A stretch of DNA of 64,000 bases from Rheinheimera sediminis. Lineage in GTDB: Bacteria > Pseudomonadota > Gammaproteobacteria > Enterobacterales > Alteromonadaceae. Shown piece after piece: positions 36,103 to 44,445 of the stretch; positions within the stretch are counted from its first letter, which is position 1, and each line of letters opens with the position of its first letter. Under the pieces are notes generated by a model that was not told the DNA's origin, did no database searches, and saw only the letters and a program-made list of their open reading frames with translations. The position numbers and the translations under genes were made by a program. The stretch lies in the NCBI RefSeq assembly GCF_004005375.1, contig NZ_RZUF01000008.1, positions 1 through 64,000 of the forward strand, given 5' to 3'.

Positions 36103-38094
36103 TTAGATTTCCAGCAAGGCTTGGCGTAGTTGATGAATTTGATCGCGCAGTTGTGCTGCCTGTTCAAATTCCAGGTCTTTGGCGTGTTGCAGCATTTTTT
36201 GCTCCAGCTGTTTGATTTCTGCCTGCAATTGATAAGGTGTTTTGCCTTTGGCCAGTTTGATTTTCTCTGCCACTTTTGGCAGATCGGCATCCTGGCCCAG
36301 GTCCATCACGTCCGATACTTTCTTCTTAATAGCAGTAGGTGTGATGCCATGCAGTTCGTTGTAGGCGATTTGTTTAGTGCGCCGGCGTTCGGTTTCATTA
36401 ATAGCGCGCTGCATCGAACCTGTGATGCGATCGGCATAGAGCACCGCCTTACCGGCCAGGTTACGGGCAGCTCGCCCCATGGTTTGGATCAGGGACCGCT
36501 CTGAACGTAAAAAGCCTTCTTTGTCTGCATCCAGAATAGCGACCAGAGAGACTTCCGGAATATCCAGACCTTCCCGCAATAAGTTAATACCCACCAGCAC
36601 ATCAAATACGCCTAAACGTAAATCGCGGATAATCTCCATCCTCTCTACTGTGTCGATGTCTGAGTGTAAATACCGCACCTTGACGCCATGACCTGCTAAA
36701 TAGTCGGTTAAATCCTCAGCCATTTTTTTGGTCAATACTGTCACCAGCACCCGTTCACCAATTTTGGCGCAGCGAAAGGCTTCCGACATTAAGTCGTCCA
36801 CCTGTGTCGCCACAGGCCGGATTTCAATCACAGGGTCGATCAGGCCTGTTGGCCTCACTACCTGCTCTACTACTTCGCCTGCTGATTGGTTTAACTCGTA
36901 ATCTGCCGGAGTAGCAGAGACATAAATGCGCTGCGGCGCTATGGATTCAAATTCATCAAACTTCAGTGGCCTGTTATCCAGGGCTGAAGGCAGACGAAAA
37001 CCATAGTTCACCAGGTTTTCTTTGCGTGAACGGTCACCTTTGTACATGGCGCCTATTTGCGAAATGGTGACATGGGATTCGTCGATAAACATTAAGCCGT
37101 CGGCCGGGAAATAATCCAGCAAAGTGGGCGGCGGTTCGCCCTCCCCGCGCCCTGATAAGTAGCGTGAATAGTTTTCAATGCCTGAGCAATAGCCTAGTTC
37201 GATCATCATTTCTAAATCAAATAAGGTTCGCTGGCCTATACGCTGCTCTTCGATCAGACGGTTTTCTGCCAGCAGCTGCGCACGGCGCTCTTTTAGCTCG
37301 ACCTTGATACGCTCTGTCGCTTCTAGAATTTTTTCCCTTGGCGTGACGTAGTGAGTTTTTGGATAAATAGTGTAGCGACTGACAACTTTTTCTACTGAAC
37401 CTGTAAGTGGGTCGAACAAACTGATGCGCTCAATTTCTTCATCAAATAGTTCGATACGCACAGCGATTTCGTCCGATTCAGCCGGAAATACATCAATTAC
37501 ATCACCCCGCACCCTGTAAGTAGCGCGTTCAAAGGCAGCGTCATTGCGGCTGTATTGCAACTCAGCGAGGCGGCGCAGGATAAAACGTTGGTCGACTATG
37601 TCGCCCACTTTCAGATGCAACAGCATCTTCATATAGGATTCCGGATCGCCTAAACCGTAAATAGCGGAAACAGAGGCAATAATGACCACGTCGCGGCGTT
37701 CCATCAGCGCTTTGGTGGCCGACAAACGCATTTGTTCTATGTGTTCATTAATGGAGGCGTCTTTTTCGATAAAGGTATCACTGGACGGCACATAAGCTTC
37801 TGGCTGGTAATAATCGTAATAAGACACAAAGTATTCCACCGAGTTATTCGGGAAAAACTCTTTCATCTCGCCATAGAGCTGAGCCGCCAAAGTTTTATTG
37901 TGCGCCATAATCAGCGTAGGCCGGTTTACCTGGGCTATCACATTGGCCATGGTGAAGGTTTTACCTGAGCCCGTCACACCCAATAGGGTTTGATGCGCTA
38001 AACCTGACTCCAGACCTTCAACCAGTTTTGCTATTGCTGTAGGTTGATCGCCTGCAGGTTGATAATTGGAGACTAATTCAAAATCGCGGCTCAT
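36103..38094 (-). CDS. uvrB: UvrABC excision nuclease subunit B
   Basis: Central damage-verifying helicase-like subunit of nucleotide excision repair. Walker A in [16 protein letters not shown] (~residues 35-50), the beta-hairpin region with [20 protein letters not shown] at ~93-112, DESHVT as Walker B, helicase motifs V-VI in [18 protein letters not shown] and QTMGRAARN, and the C-terminal UVR coiled-coil domain for UvrC contact ([20 protein letters not shown]). At 663 aa it is the normal length. It is probably monocistronic, ending at a dispersed palindrome. Confidence 0.98.
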   Translation of the reverse strand: MSRDFELVSNYQPAGDQPTAIAKLVEGLESGLAHQTLLGVTGSGKTFTMANVIAQVNRPTLIMAHNKTLAAQLYGEMKEFFPNNSVEYFVSYYDYYQPEAYVPSSDTFIEKDASINEHIEQMRLSATKALMERRDVVIIASVSAIYGLGDPESYMKMLLHLKVGDIVDQRFILRRLAELQYSRNDAAFERATYRVRGDVIDVFPAESDEIAVRIELFDEEIERISLFDPLTGSVEKVVSRYTIYPKTHYVTPREKILEATERIKVELKERRAQLLAENRLIEEQRIGQRTLFDLEMMIELGYCSGIENYSRYLSGRGEGEPPPTLLDYFPADGLMFIDESHVTISQIGAMYKGDRSRKENLVNYGFRLPSALDNRPLKFDEFESIAPQRIYVSATPADYELNQSAGEVVEQVVRPTGLIDPVIEIRPVATQVDDLMSEAFRCAKIGERVLVTVLTKKMAEDLTDYLAGHGVKVRYLHSDIDTVERMEIIRDLRLGVFDVLVGINLLREGLDIPEVSLVAILDADKEGFLRSERSLIQTMGRAARNLAGKAVLYADRITGSMQRAINETERRRTKQIAYNELHGITPTAIKKKVSDVMDLGQDADLPKVAEKIKLAKGKTPYQLQAEIKQLEQKMLQHAKDLEFEQAAQLRDQIHQLRQALLEI

Positions 38095-38158
38095 AGAGTT
38101 TCACCCTGTATCACTTTGTTCAACTCGCGGCGACTATGCCACTTAAAGGCAAGACTCA

Positions 38159-39523
38159 TCAGGATCCTCCACTTACAGTTAAAGCAGCCAGTTTACGTGT
38201 AAACCAACTGTACGCCAGAGAAGATGTAAACAGATTGGCAATTAAGCCGCCAACAAAAACCCCTATTACTCCGCCAACTAAACCACCGACGTAAGCAAAA
38301 GGTACATAAAATACGAAAAGGCGGATCAGGCTAAGCTGTAACGCATTCATAGGTAAATGCAAGGCATTAAAGGACGAGTTGGTCAGGATAATGATGCCCT
38401 GCAAACCATAACCTAAAGGCAAAATCCAGATAAAGTAGCGGATATACTGGGCGACTAAAGGATCGTCGGTAAATACATCGGCCACAGCCCAGGCGCAGGC
38501 AGCTAAGCCCAGATAAACCAAAAACTGCCAGGCTAAAATAAATTTAATACAACGCCTGTAGGCTTCATCAATACGCGGATAAGCACAGGCGCCATAGTTT
38601 TGACTGACAAAAGGCGGCAAGGTCATAGAAAGCGCCAGCACAACCAAACAGGCAATACTTTCAATACGTGCCCCTACACCAAAAGCGGCAACAGCTTCAG
38701 CGCCATAACTGGCCATCAGGGCCGTTAAGATAGCCATGGCCAAAGGAGTGAGCATATTGGCGCCCGCAGCTGGCAAACCTATGTACAAAATTTTGCGGCT
38801 GATTTGAATAAATTCAGCAAAAGGCTGATGCCCTAAATCAACCAGTTTGCGGCGCACCATCAGTAAATACAAAATCAGACTAAATCCCAATAACCAGGAA
38901 ATCAGACTGGCCAGTGCAGCTCCGGCCACTCCCATCGCTGGCACAGGGCCCCAGCCAAAAATAAACAGCGGGTCCAGGATGGCATTGAGTAAACCCGCAC
39001 AAGCCATCAAAATACTGGGCGTTTTGGTATCGCCAGCAGCACGCAGCACCGCATTACCAATCATAGGAGTAATTAAGAACACAGCGCCTAAAAACCAGAT
39101 TTGCATATAGTCGTGAATAAAAGGCAAGGTATCGTCTTTTGCCCCTAGGAGGCGGAATAAAGGATCGATCGTCAGATAGCCCAGCAAAGACAAGGCCATG
39201 ACCAGATAGGCTGACAGCCATAAGGCGGCTAAGCCATCACTTCGCGCACTTTTTTCGTCACCACTGCCTAAAGCACGGGCTATCACAGCTGAAGTACCTA
39301 TGCTTAAACCTATAGCTAAGCTGATCACGGTAAAAGTGACAGGAAACGTAAAACTGACAGCAGCCAGCTCTGCTGTACCCAGCATACTGATAAAAAAGGT
39401 ATCCACCAGATTAAATGACATAAGCGTGAGCATGCCAAAAAGCACTGGTACCGTCATTTGTTTGAGTGTGGCCTGAATATCACCTTTGAGCAGATCAGGA
39501 CGTTTGGAAGTGGATTGAGTCAT
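38159..39523 (-). CDS. MATE-family multidrug/sodium efflux transporter
   Basis: A 454-aa inner-membrane antiporter with 12 predicted helices in two pseudo-symmetric halves. Family segments are VPVLFGMLTLMSFNLVDTFF at the start, ELAAVSFTFP in TM1-2, and the equivalent EAVAAFGVGARIES in the second half. It belongs to the bacterial NorM/DinF-type MATE transporters that expel organic cations using Na+ or H+. ATG at 39523. It lies 64 bp upstream of uvrB on the same strand; co-transcription is possible. Substrate not predictable. Confidence 0.94.
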   Translation of the reverse strand: MTQSTSKRPDLLKGDIQATLKQMTVPVLFGMLTLMSFNLVDTFFISMLGTAELAAVSFTFPVTFTVISLAIGLSIGTSAVIARALGSGDEKSARSDGLAALWLSAYLVMALSLLGYLTIDPLFRLLGAKDDTLPFIHDYMQIWFLGAVFLITPMIGNAVLRAAGDTKTPSILMACAGLLNAILDPLFIFGWGPVPAMGVAGAALASLISWLLGFSLILYLLMVRRKLVDLGHQPFAEFIQISRKILYIGLPAAGANMLTPLAMAILTALMASYGAEAVAAFGVGARIESIACLVVLALSMTLPPFVSQNYGACAYPRIDEAYRRCIKFILAWQFLVYLGLAACAWAVADVFTDDPLVAQYIRYFIWILPLGYGLQGIIILTNSSFNALHLPMNALQLSLIRLFVFYVPFAYVGGLVGGVIGVFVGGLIANLFTSSLAYSWFTRKLAALTVSGGS

Positions 39524-39600
39524 AACAGTCAGCTTTAGCGCAAGTGGCGGCTATTGTAGAGAAAAGTAACACTTCGCACTACCCGCGCCACCATAAATAA

Positions 39601-39745
39601 GCTGGACTTGGGATAAGCCCTGCCACTGAATAGACATCTTCGCGCCTCTCTGCGTTGCTCTGTCTAGCCATAGCTTGCTATGGCATACGACAAAGCGCCT
39701 TGAGATCGAAAAAAGTCGACACTCGTTATCCCGAGCTCAGGTTAA
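39601..39745 (+). repeat. MITE-like element, copy 2 (complete, 145 bp)
   Basis: Starts CTGGACTTGGGATAAGCC and ends TTATCCCGAGCTCAGGTT, which are imperfect terminal inverted repeats. The interior has the CTCTCTGCGTTGCTC segment and the CCATAGC-TT-GCTATGG hairpin. It lies in the ~700-bp region between the MATE gene and the tRNA genes. Confidence 0.8.
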
Positions 39746-40165
39746 ATATAAAAGCCATCTGGTGCAAAGTTGTGCTGGACTACTAAAAAATGTTCACAAT
39801 CTGCTTTTGCATAGAAACTTTGTTTCATTAACAAGGTATGACATAAAGTTTCAGTTCTTTCAAATTTATAAGCCATTGTTTTATAAAGAATAAAAAATTA
39901 ACCTGAAACCTATTGATCTGGCGCTAAGCCTTATCAATTAAGGCTTAGCTTCCCCTTCAGGCCAACAACTCACAGACTTATCCACAGATTCTGTGGGTAA
40001 CTTACGCCAGCCCTTGAGTGGCCTGACTTTGACAAATTACAGTCTAGCCACTAAGTGCGAATAGCTTTTGCATAGTCAGAATTATCAGTTGCACAGCTTT
40101 TCTACTGGCTTTGGCTAAACAAGCAGCAAGTGAACTTGTTTTGTGAAAAAGCTCTGGTCTAAGTG
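39746..40165. other. Non-coding region upstream of the tRNA-Asn cluster
   Basis: AT-rich, with no credible gene. It holds a hairpin CTAAGCCTT-ATCAATT-AAGGCTTAG at 39924-39948 without a clear T-tract, and then a run leading into the tRNA promoter. Confidence 0.6.
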
Positions 40166-40194
40166 TTGACAGTGTTTAACACCGGCATTAGTAT
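40166..40194 (+). promoter_or_regulatory. Sigma70-type promoter for the tRNA-Asn cluster
   Basis: TTGACA at 40166-40171 and TAGTAT at 40189-40194 are separated by 17 bp. The GC-rich stretch just after the -10 (TGCGCCCCG) resembles a stringent-control discriminator. The first tRNA starts 24 bp downstream of the -10. Confidence 0.75.
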
Positions 40195-40217
40195 TGCGCC
40201 CCGTTGCAGAACACAGT

Positions 40218-40294
40218 TCCTCAGTAGCTCAGCTGGTTAGAGCGGCGGACTGTTAATCCGTAGGTCGTTGGTTCGAGCCCAACCTGGGGAGCCA
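40218..40294 (+). tRNA. tRNA-Asn (GTT), copy 1
   Basis: Full cloverleaf of 77 nt including encoded CCA. Acceptor TCCTCAG pairs with CTGGGGA, the anticodon loop is CTGTTAA with GTT at 40252-40254, and the T-arm contains GGTTCGAGCC. Confidence 0.98.
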
Positions 40295-40320
40295 CTGTAG
40301 TCTCAACACATTATTTCAGT

Positions 40321-40397
40321 TCCTCAGTAGCTCAGCTGGTTAGAGCGGCGGACTGTTAATCCGTAGGTCGTTGGTTCGAGCCCAACCTGGGGAGCCA
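40321..40397 (+). tRNA. tRNA-Asn (GTT), copy 2
   Basis: Identical to copy 1 over all 77 nt, with encoded CCA; separated from it by 26 bp. Confidence 0.98.
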
Positions 40398-40432
40398 ACT
40401 GAAGTAATGACAATTTGGTAACCGTAGACAAT

Positions 40433-40509
40433 TCCTCAGTAGCTCAGCCGGTTAGAGCGGCGGACTGTTAATCCGTAGGTCGTTGGTTCGAGTCCAACCT
40501 GGGGAGCCA
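40433..40509 (+). tRNA. tRNA-Asn (GTT), copy 3
   Basis: Same tRNA with two differences: C for T in the D-loop (AGCCGGTTAG) and T for C in the T-loop region (GAGTCC). CCA encoded; 35 bp after copy 2. Confidence 0.98.
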
Positions 40510-40630
40510 CCAAAAGTACTCTATCCTCCATAGTTAATTCTTTCTTTTCTTTAGTGTTTTTCTTTGAAATATCTTAAGCTTCTGTTCTGATGTTCAAGTC
40601 CGGAAAAGAATTCAGTATGGATTGCCTGCT

Positions 40631-42487
40631 ATGAAGTCCCCATCCTTTAATGCGTTAACTCATTGGACTGCCGCTTTTGTTTCAGCATTGCTGGCACTTT
40701 GGCTGTTTTGGTTTGCGGCCGCTCAACAAATCCAAAGCTTGTATCAGCTGCATTACAGTGCCATTCAGCAAATGCTGGTCAGTGATTTAACAGGCGACAC
40801 CAAGATCCTGACTCGTCAGCTCAGCAGCAGTTTTGATTTACCTTATTTAAAAGTCAGCCAATTGGATGGAGTGGTGTTGCATGAGCAGAGCAATACGCTG
40901 CCAACTTATAGACTGGCGTTCTGGCTGCTGGATAAGTTTGACCGTCCTATCATCGCGGCCTCTATTAAAGATCAATCACACAATTTACAGGTGGAGTTTT
41001 TGCCAGCCCTGGCCGAACAATTAGACAGGTTAGAACTTTTATCCCTGTATTTATTTTTTGGCATACTAGTGCTGGGCATTTTGCCCTATTACCTGCAACC
41101 AGCCCGGCCAAAACAAGCCAAAGATCTGCCACCTCATCCTATAGAAGAAGCAGTGCATCAAGCTCCCGCTGTAGTGCAGCCACTGCAGTCGCAACAAAGC
41201 AGTTCAGGAACCGACTATTTATTAGAACTGGCTCTGTATGACCAGCTCACTTCACTGCCGAATCGTCAGCAATTTGTGCGCTATTACGAGCAGCAGGTTA
41301 AAGCCGCTAACGCTGCGTATCAGTCCATTTTTCTTGTGGTTCGTTGCAGTAGTCTGAGCCAAATCAACCAGACTAAAGGCTATCTGGCTGGTGATTTGTA
41401 CATCAAAGAAATGGCGGATTTATTAAAGGCATTGCCGCAGTTGTCGGATGAAAGTCCATTGTTTCGCTTAAACAACACTGATTTTTGCGTCTGGTTTCCA
41501 CAGAAGAGTACTGAATACACGGAAGATCTGCTGTTGTTGCTGCAACAAGGTTTTCAGTCATATCGGCAGCAAAAACAACTGGATGCAGTGGCGTTAACCG
41601 CTTTAGTTGAAGTGGCTCAGGGTAAACCTTTAGCTGAATTGCTGGCGATGGCCGATGCCGCATTGGGCCTGGCGAAAGCGAAGAACAGCAAAGTGGCGGC
41701 TCAATCTGATCAATGGCACTTGCTAAGCGATATGCAGCAAGTAAGTGCCGACTCTCAGCTGAGTAGCCAAGATTGGCTTAGGCTCTTTGATGATGTAGTG
41801 CAAAGCCAAAGGCTGAGCTTGTTAGCCCAACCTATTCAGGCTCTGAATAAAACCACTAAAACCTATGCCGAATTAGTAGTGCGATTTCGTAACAGTGACG
41901 ATCAGTTGTTACCCACAGCGTCGTTTTTAGAGATGGCGCAAAAGCTCGACAAGCTGATCGAAATAGAACAGCTGATCGTAAAACAGGCATTGATACTGGC
42001 AGCCAAACATCCGGATCAAAGTTTTGGTGTGAATTTGTCAGACTATTCGGTGCAGACAGAAGGCTTTATCAGCTTCCTTGAGCAGCGCTTAGCGAAAGAC
42101 TCCGATGTCAGTTCCAGGCTGGTGTTTGAAATAAGCGAGTCGGGTTTGTTGCAGAATCTGAAGTTGAGTAAAAAGCTGATTGATATGCTGCACCAGTTCG
42201 GTTCAAGGATAACAGTGGAAAAGTTTGGTGCTGGCATTACGTCGTTTAAATTTTTCCGCGAGTTAAAACCTGATTTTGCAAAAATGGACGCAAGCTACAC
42301 CAGACAGATTGAAGACGATAAAAACAATCAGTACTACGTTCGGCTGATGGTCGATTTAGCCCACCGTATTGGCGTCGCAGTCTTTGCAGAACATGTCGAG
42401 ACGGCAGCGGAACAACAGATGTTGGAATCGCTGTTAATAGATGGTGTACAAGGTTACTTCTTCAGTAAGCCCGCGCCACTGGAATAA
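40631..42487 (+). CDS. Membrane protein with degenerate GGDEF-EAL domains (LapD-like)
   Basis: A 618-aa protein: TM1 at ~10-32, a short periplasmic domain (~35-135), TM2 at ~140-158, then GGDEF and EAL domains. Both active sites look inactive: FRLNNTDFCVWF replaces GGDEF, and TYAELVVRF stands where EAL is expected. Later EAL motifs are also altered (VEKFGAGITSFKF, FAKMDASY), and these changes resemble those of the LapD at 19.8-21.8 kb. This suggests a c-di-GMP-binding receptor and not an enzyme, though that is inference. There is no HAMP domain obvious. ATG 40631 has GGAT 8 bp upstream. The second palindromic array follows directly. Confidence 0.85.
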   Translation: MKSPSFNALTHWTAAFVSALLALWLFWFAAAQQIQSLYQLHYSAIQQMLVSDLTGDTKILTRQLSSSFDLPYLKVSQLDGVVLHEQSNTLPTYRLAFWLLDKFDRPIIAASIKDQSHNLQVEFLPALAEQLDRLELLSLYLFFGILVLGILPYYLQPARPKQAKDLPPHPIEEAVHQAPAVVQPLQSQQSSSGTDYLLELALYDQLTSLPNRQQFVRYYEQQVKAANAAYQSIFLVVRCSSLSQINQTKGYLAGDLYIKEMADLLKALPQLSDESPLFRLNNTDFCVWFPQKSTEYTEDLLLLLQQGFQSYRQQKQLDAVALTALVEVAQGKPLAELLAMADAALGLAKAKNSKVAAQSDQWHLLSDMQQVSADSQLSSQDWLRLFDDVVQSQRLSLLAQPIQALNKTTKTYAELVVRFRNSDDQLLPTASFLEMAQKLDKLIEIEQLIVKQALILAAKHPDQSFGVNLSDYSVQTEGFISFLEQRLAKDSDVSSRLVFEISESGLLQNLKLSKKLIDMLHQFGSRITVEKFGAGITSFKFFRELKPDFAKMDASYTRQIEDDKNNQYYVRLMVDLAHRIGVAVFAEHVETAAEQQMLESLLIDGVQGYFFSKPAPLE

Positions 42488-42502
42488 TGCGCTGGTGTAA
42501 AC

Positions 42503-43190
42503 GGGCGGGGTAAACCCCGCCCCTACGATGCATTGATGTTGATTTGGATTTGGGTTGCCTTGGTGTCTGCGGGCGGGGTAAACCCCGCCCCTACGGTGCA
42601 TTGATGTTGGTTTGGATTTGGGTTGCCTTGGCTTGGTTTCTGCGGGCGGGGTAAACCCCGCCCCTACGTTGGATGTCAGTGGGCGGGTACAAGACCCGCC
42701 CCTACGATGCAGTGATGTTGATTTGGATTTGGGTTGCCTTGGCTTGGTTTCAGCGGGCGGGGTAAACCCCGCCCCTACGATTGATGTCTGTGGGCGGGTA
42801 CAAGACCCGCCCCTACGGTGCCTTGATGTTGATTTGTATTTGGGTGGCCTTGGTTTGGTGCCTGCGGGCGGGTACAAGACCCGCACCTACGATGCCTTGA
42901 TGTTGATTTGGATTTGGGTGGCCTTGGTTTGGTTTCTGCGGGCGGGTACAAGACCCGCCCCTACGATGCATTGATGTTGATTTGGATTTGGGTTGCCTTG
43001 GTGCCTGCGGACGGGTACAAGACCCGCCCCTACGGTGCATTGATGTTGATTTGGATTTGGGTGGCATTGGTTTGGTGCCTGCGGGCGGGGTAAACCCCGC
43101 CCCTACGTTTGATGTCTGCGGGCGGGTACAAGACACGCCCTTACGGAGCCTTGATGTTTATGTAGGGGCGACCTTTATGGTCGCCCGAGA
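42503..43190. repeat. Array of GC-rich palindromic modules
   Basis: Eleven hairpins start near 42503, 42571, 42644, 42681, 42755, 42792, 42865, 42940, 43009, 43083 and 43120. Two types occur: GGGCGGGGTAAACCCCGCCC and GGGCGGGTACAAGACCCGCC. Spacings are either ~37 or ~68-75 bp; the longer spacer carries TTGATGTTGATTTGGATTTG. The array ends with TAGGGGCGACCTTTATGGTC, the other hairpin type of the 5.0-6.2 kb array. Long open frames on both strands are artefacts. It separates the GGDEF-EAL gene from rsxA. Confidence 0.97.
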
Positions 43191-43307
43191 TTTTTAATCA
43201 GTTTTATCCAGCGCTATCGCCTCAGTTCTATGCCATTCGCGTTTAGTGTTGTTGTTTCGATTGTTACAAAGCCGCATAATAGCGCGACTTTTTTCTGAGG
43301 TTCTTTT

Positions 43308-43889
43308 ATGTCGGAATTTTTGCTGTTGCTGGTCAGCACAGTGCTGGTGAATAACTTCGTGCTGGTGAAATTTTTAGGGCTATGCCCAGTGATGGGCGTA
43401 TCAAAAAAACTAGAAACTGCGATTGGCATGTCCATGGCCACCACTTTTGTTCTGACTTTAGCCTCTCTTTGCAGTTATCTGGTTGATGTTTACCTGCTAC
43501 AGCCGCTGGACTTAATGTACCTCCGTACTTTGAGTTTTATCCTGGTGATTGCTGTGGTCGTGCAATTTACCGAAATGGTGGTGCATAAAACCAGTCCGAC
43601 CTTGTACCGATTACTTGGTATATTTTTACCTTTGATCACCACTAACTGTGCTGTGCTGGGTGTGGCTATTCTGAACGTCAATGCCCGGCACGATTTCTTC
43701 TCTTCAGTGGTGTATGGCTTTGGTGCTGCAGTAGGATTTTCTTTAGTACTGATTTTATTTGCGGCTATGCGTGAACGTTTAGCCGCGGCTGATGTGCCAG
43801 TGTCTTTCAGAGGTGCTGCCATAGGTATGATTACTGCGGGTTTAATGTCATTAGCCTTTATGGGCTTTACTGGTTTGGTGAAAGCGTAA
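43308..43889 (+). CDS. rsxA: Electron transport complex subunit RsxA/RnfA
   Basis: A 193-aa inner-membrane subunit with six transmembrane helices, of the NqrE/RnfA family. Sequence begins [20 protein letters not shown], with [14 protein letters not shown] holding the conserved Cys in the first helix pair and [15 protein letters not shown] its symmetric partner; these cysteines bind the intramembrane Fe-S cluster in characterised Rnf/Nqr. First gene of rsxABCDGE, with a TGAGG ribosome-binding site. In Escherichia coli the complex keeps SoxR reduced; elsewhere Rnf couples ferredoxin and NAD(H) to ion pumping. A palindromic array lies just upstream, and the promoter should be in 43190-43290. Confidence 0.98.
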   Translation: MSEFLLLLVSTVLVNNFVLVKFLGLCPVMGVSKKLETAIGMSMATTFVLTLASLCSYLVDVYLLQPLDLMYLRTLSFILVIAVVVQFTEMVVHKTSPTLYRLLGIFLPLITTNCAVLGVAILNVNARHDFFSSVVYGFGAAVGFSLVLILFAAMRERLAAADVPVSFRGAAIGMITAGLMSLAFMGFTGLVKA

Positions 43890-44444
43890 ATGTCTATTAT
43901 TACTGCTTTGTGGGCTTTGGGTATTCTGGCTGTTATTTTTGGTGCCGCCTTAGGATACGCAGCCATACGTTTTAAAGTGGACGCGGATCCGCTGGTTGAA
44001 CAAATTGATGAAATTTTACCGCAAACCCAATGCGGTCAATGTGGTTATCCGGGCTGCAGGCCTTATGCGGAAGCTATAGCCAATGGCGATGACATCAATA
44101 AGTGTCCGCCAGGTGGCGATACCACTATCAAAAAGCTGGCCGATCTGATGGGGGTGGAAGCCAAACCTCTGGATGCAGCTCAAACTCCGGCAATAAAACG
44201 TGTCGCTTTTATCCGCGAAGATGAGTGTATTGGTTGTACCAAATGTATTCAGGCTTGCCCTGTGGATGCGATTGTGGGTGCTTCGAAGCAAATGCACACT
44301 GTTATTGTTGACGAGTGCACCGGCTGTGATTTATGTGTTGAACCTTGTCCTGTGGATTGCATAGATATGGTGCCATTGGCCAGCAGCATTGAACGCTGGA
44401 AATGGGACCTTAATGCCATTCCTGTCAAAGTGCTGGAGTCGTAA
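43890..44444 (+). CDS. rsxB: Electron transport complex subunit RsxB/RnfB
   Basis: A 184-aa ferredoxin-like subunit. One N-terminal membrane helix (~4-26) is followed by a Fe-S domain with CGQCGYPGC at ~49-57 (four-Cys cluster with a further Cys in NKCPPGG), then two [4Fe-4S] motifs, [12 protein letters not shown] and [12 protein letters not shown]. It passes electrons between RsxC and the membrane subunits. It starts directly at the base after the rsxA stop codon. Confidence 0.98.
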   Translation: MSIITALWALGILAVIFGAALGYAAIRFKVDADPLVEQIDEILPQTQCGQCGYPGCRPYAEAIANGDDINKCPPGGDTTIKKLADLMGVEAKPLDAAQTPAIKRVAFIREDECIGCTKCIQACPVDAIVGASKQMHTVIVDECTGCDLCVEPCPVDCIDMVPLASSIERWKWDLNAIPVKVLES

Positions 44445-44445
44445 C

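Noticed and set aside
42434-43197. Overlapping open frames up to 150 codons in the second array
   Set aside because: Pure translation of the GC-rich palindromes on both strands.
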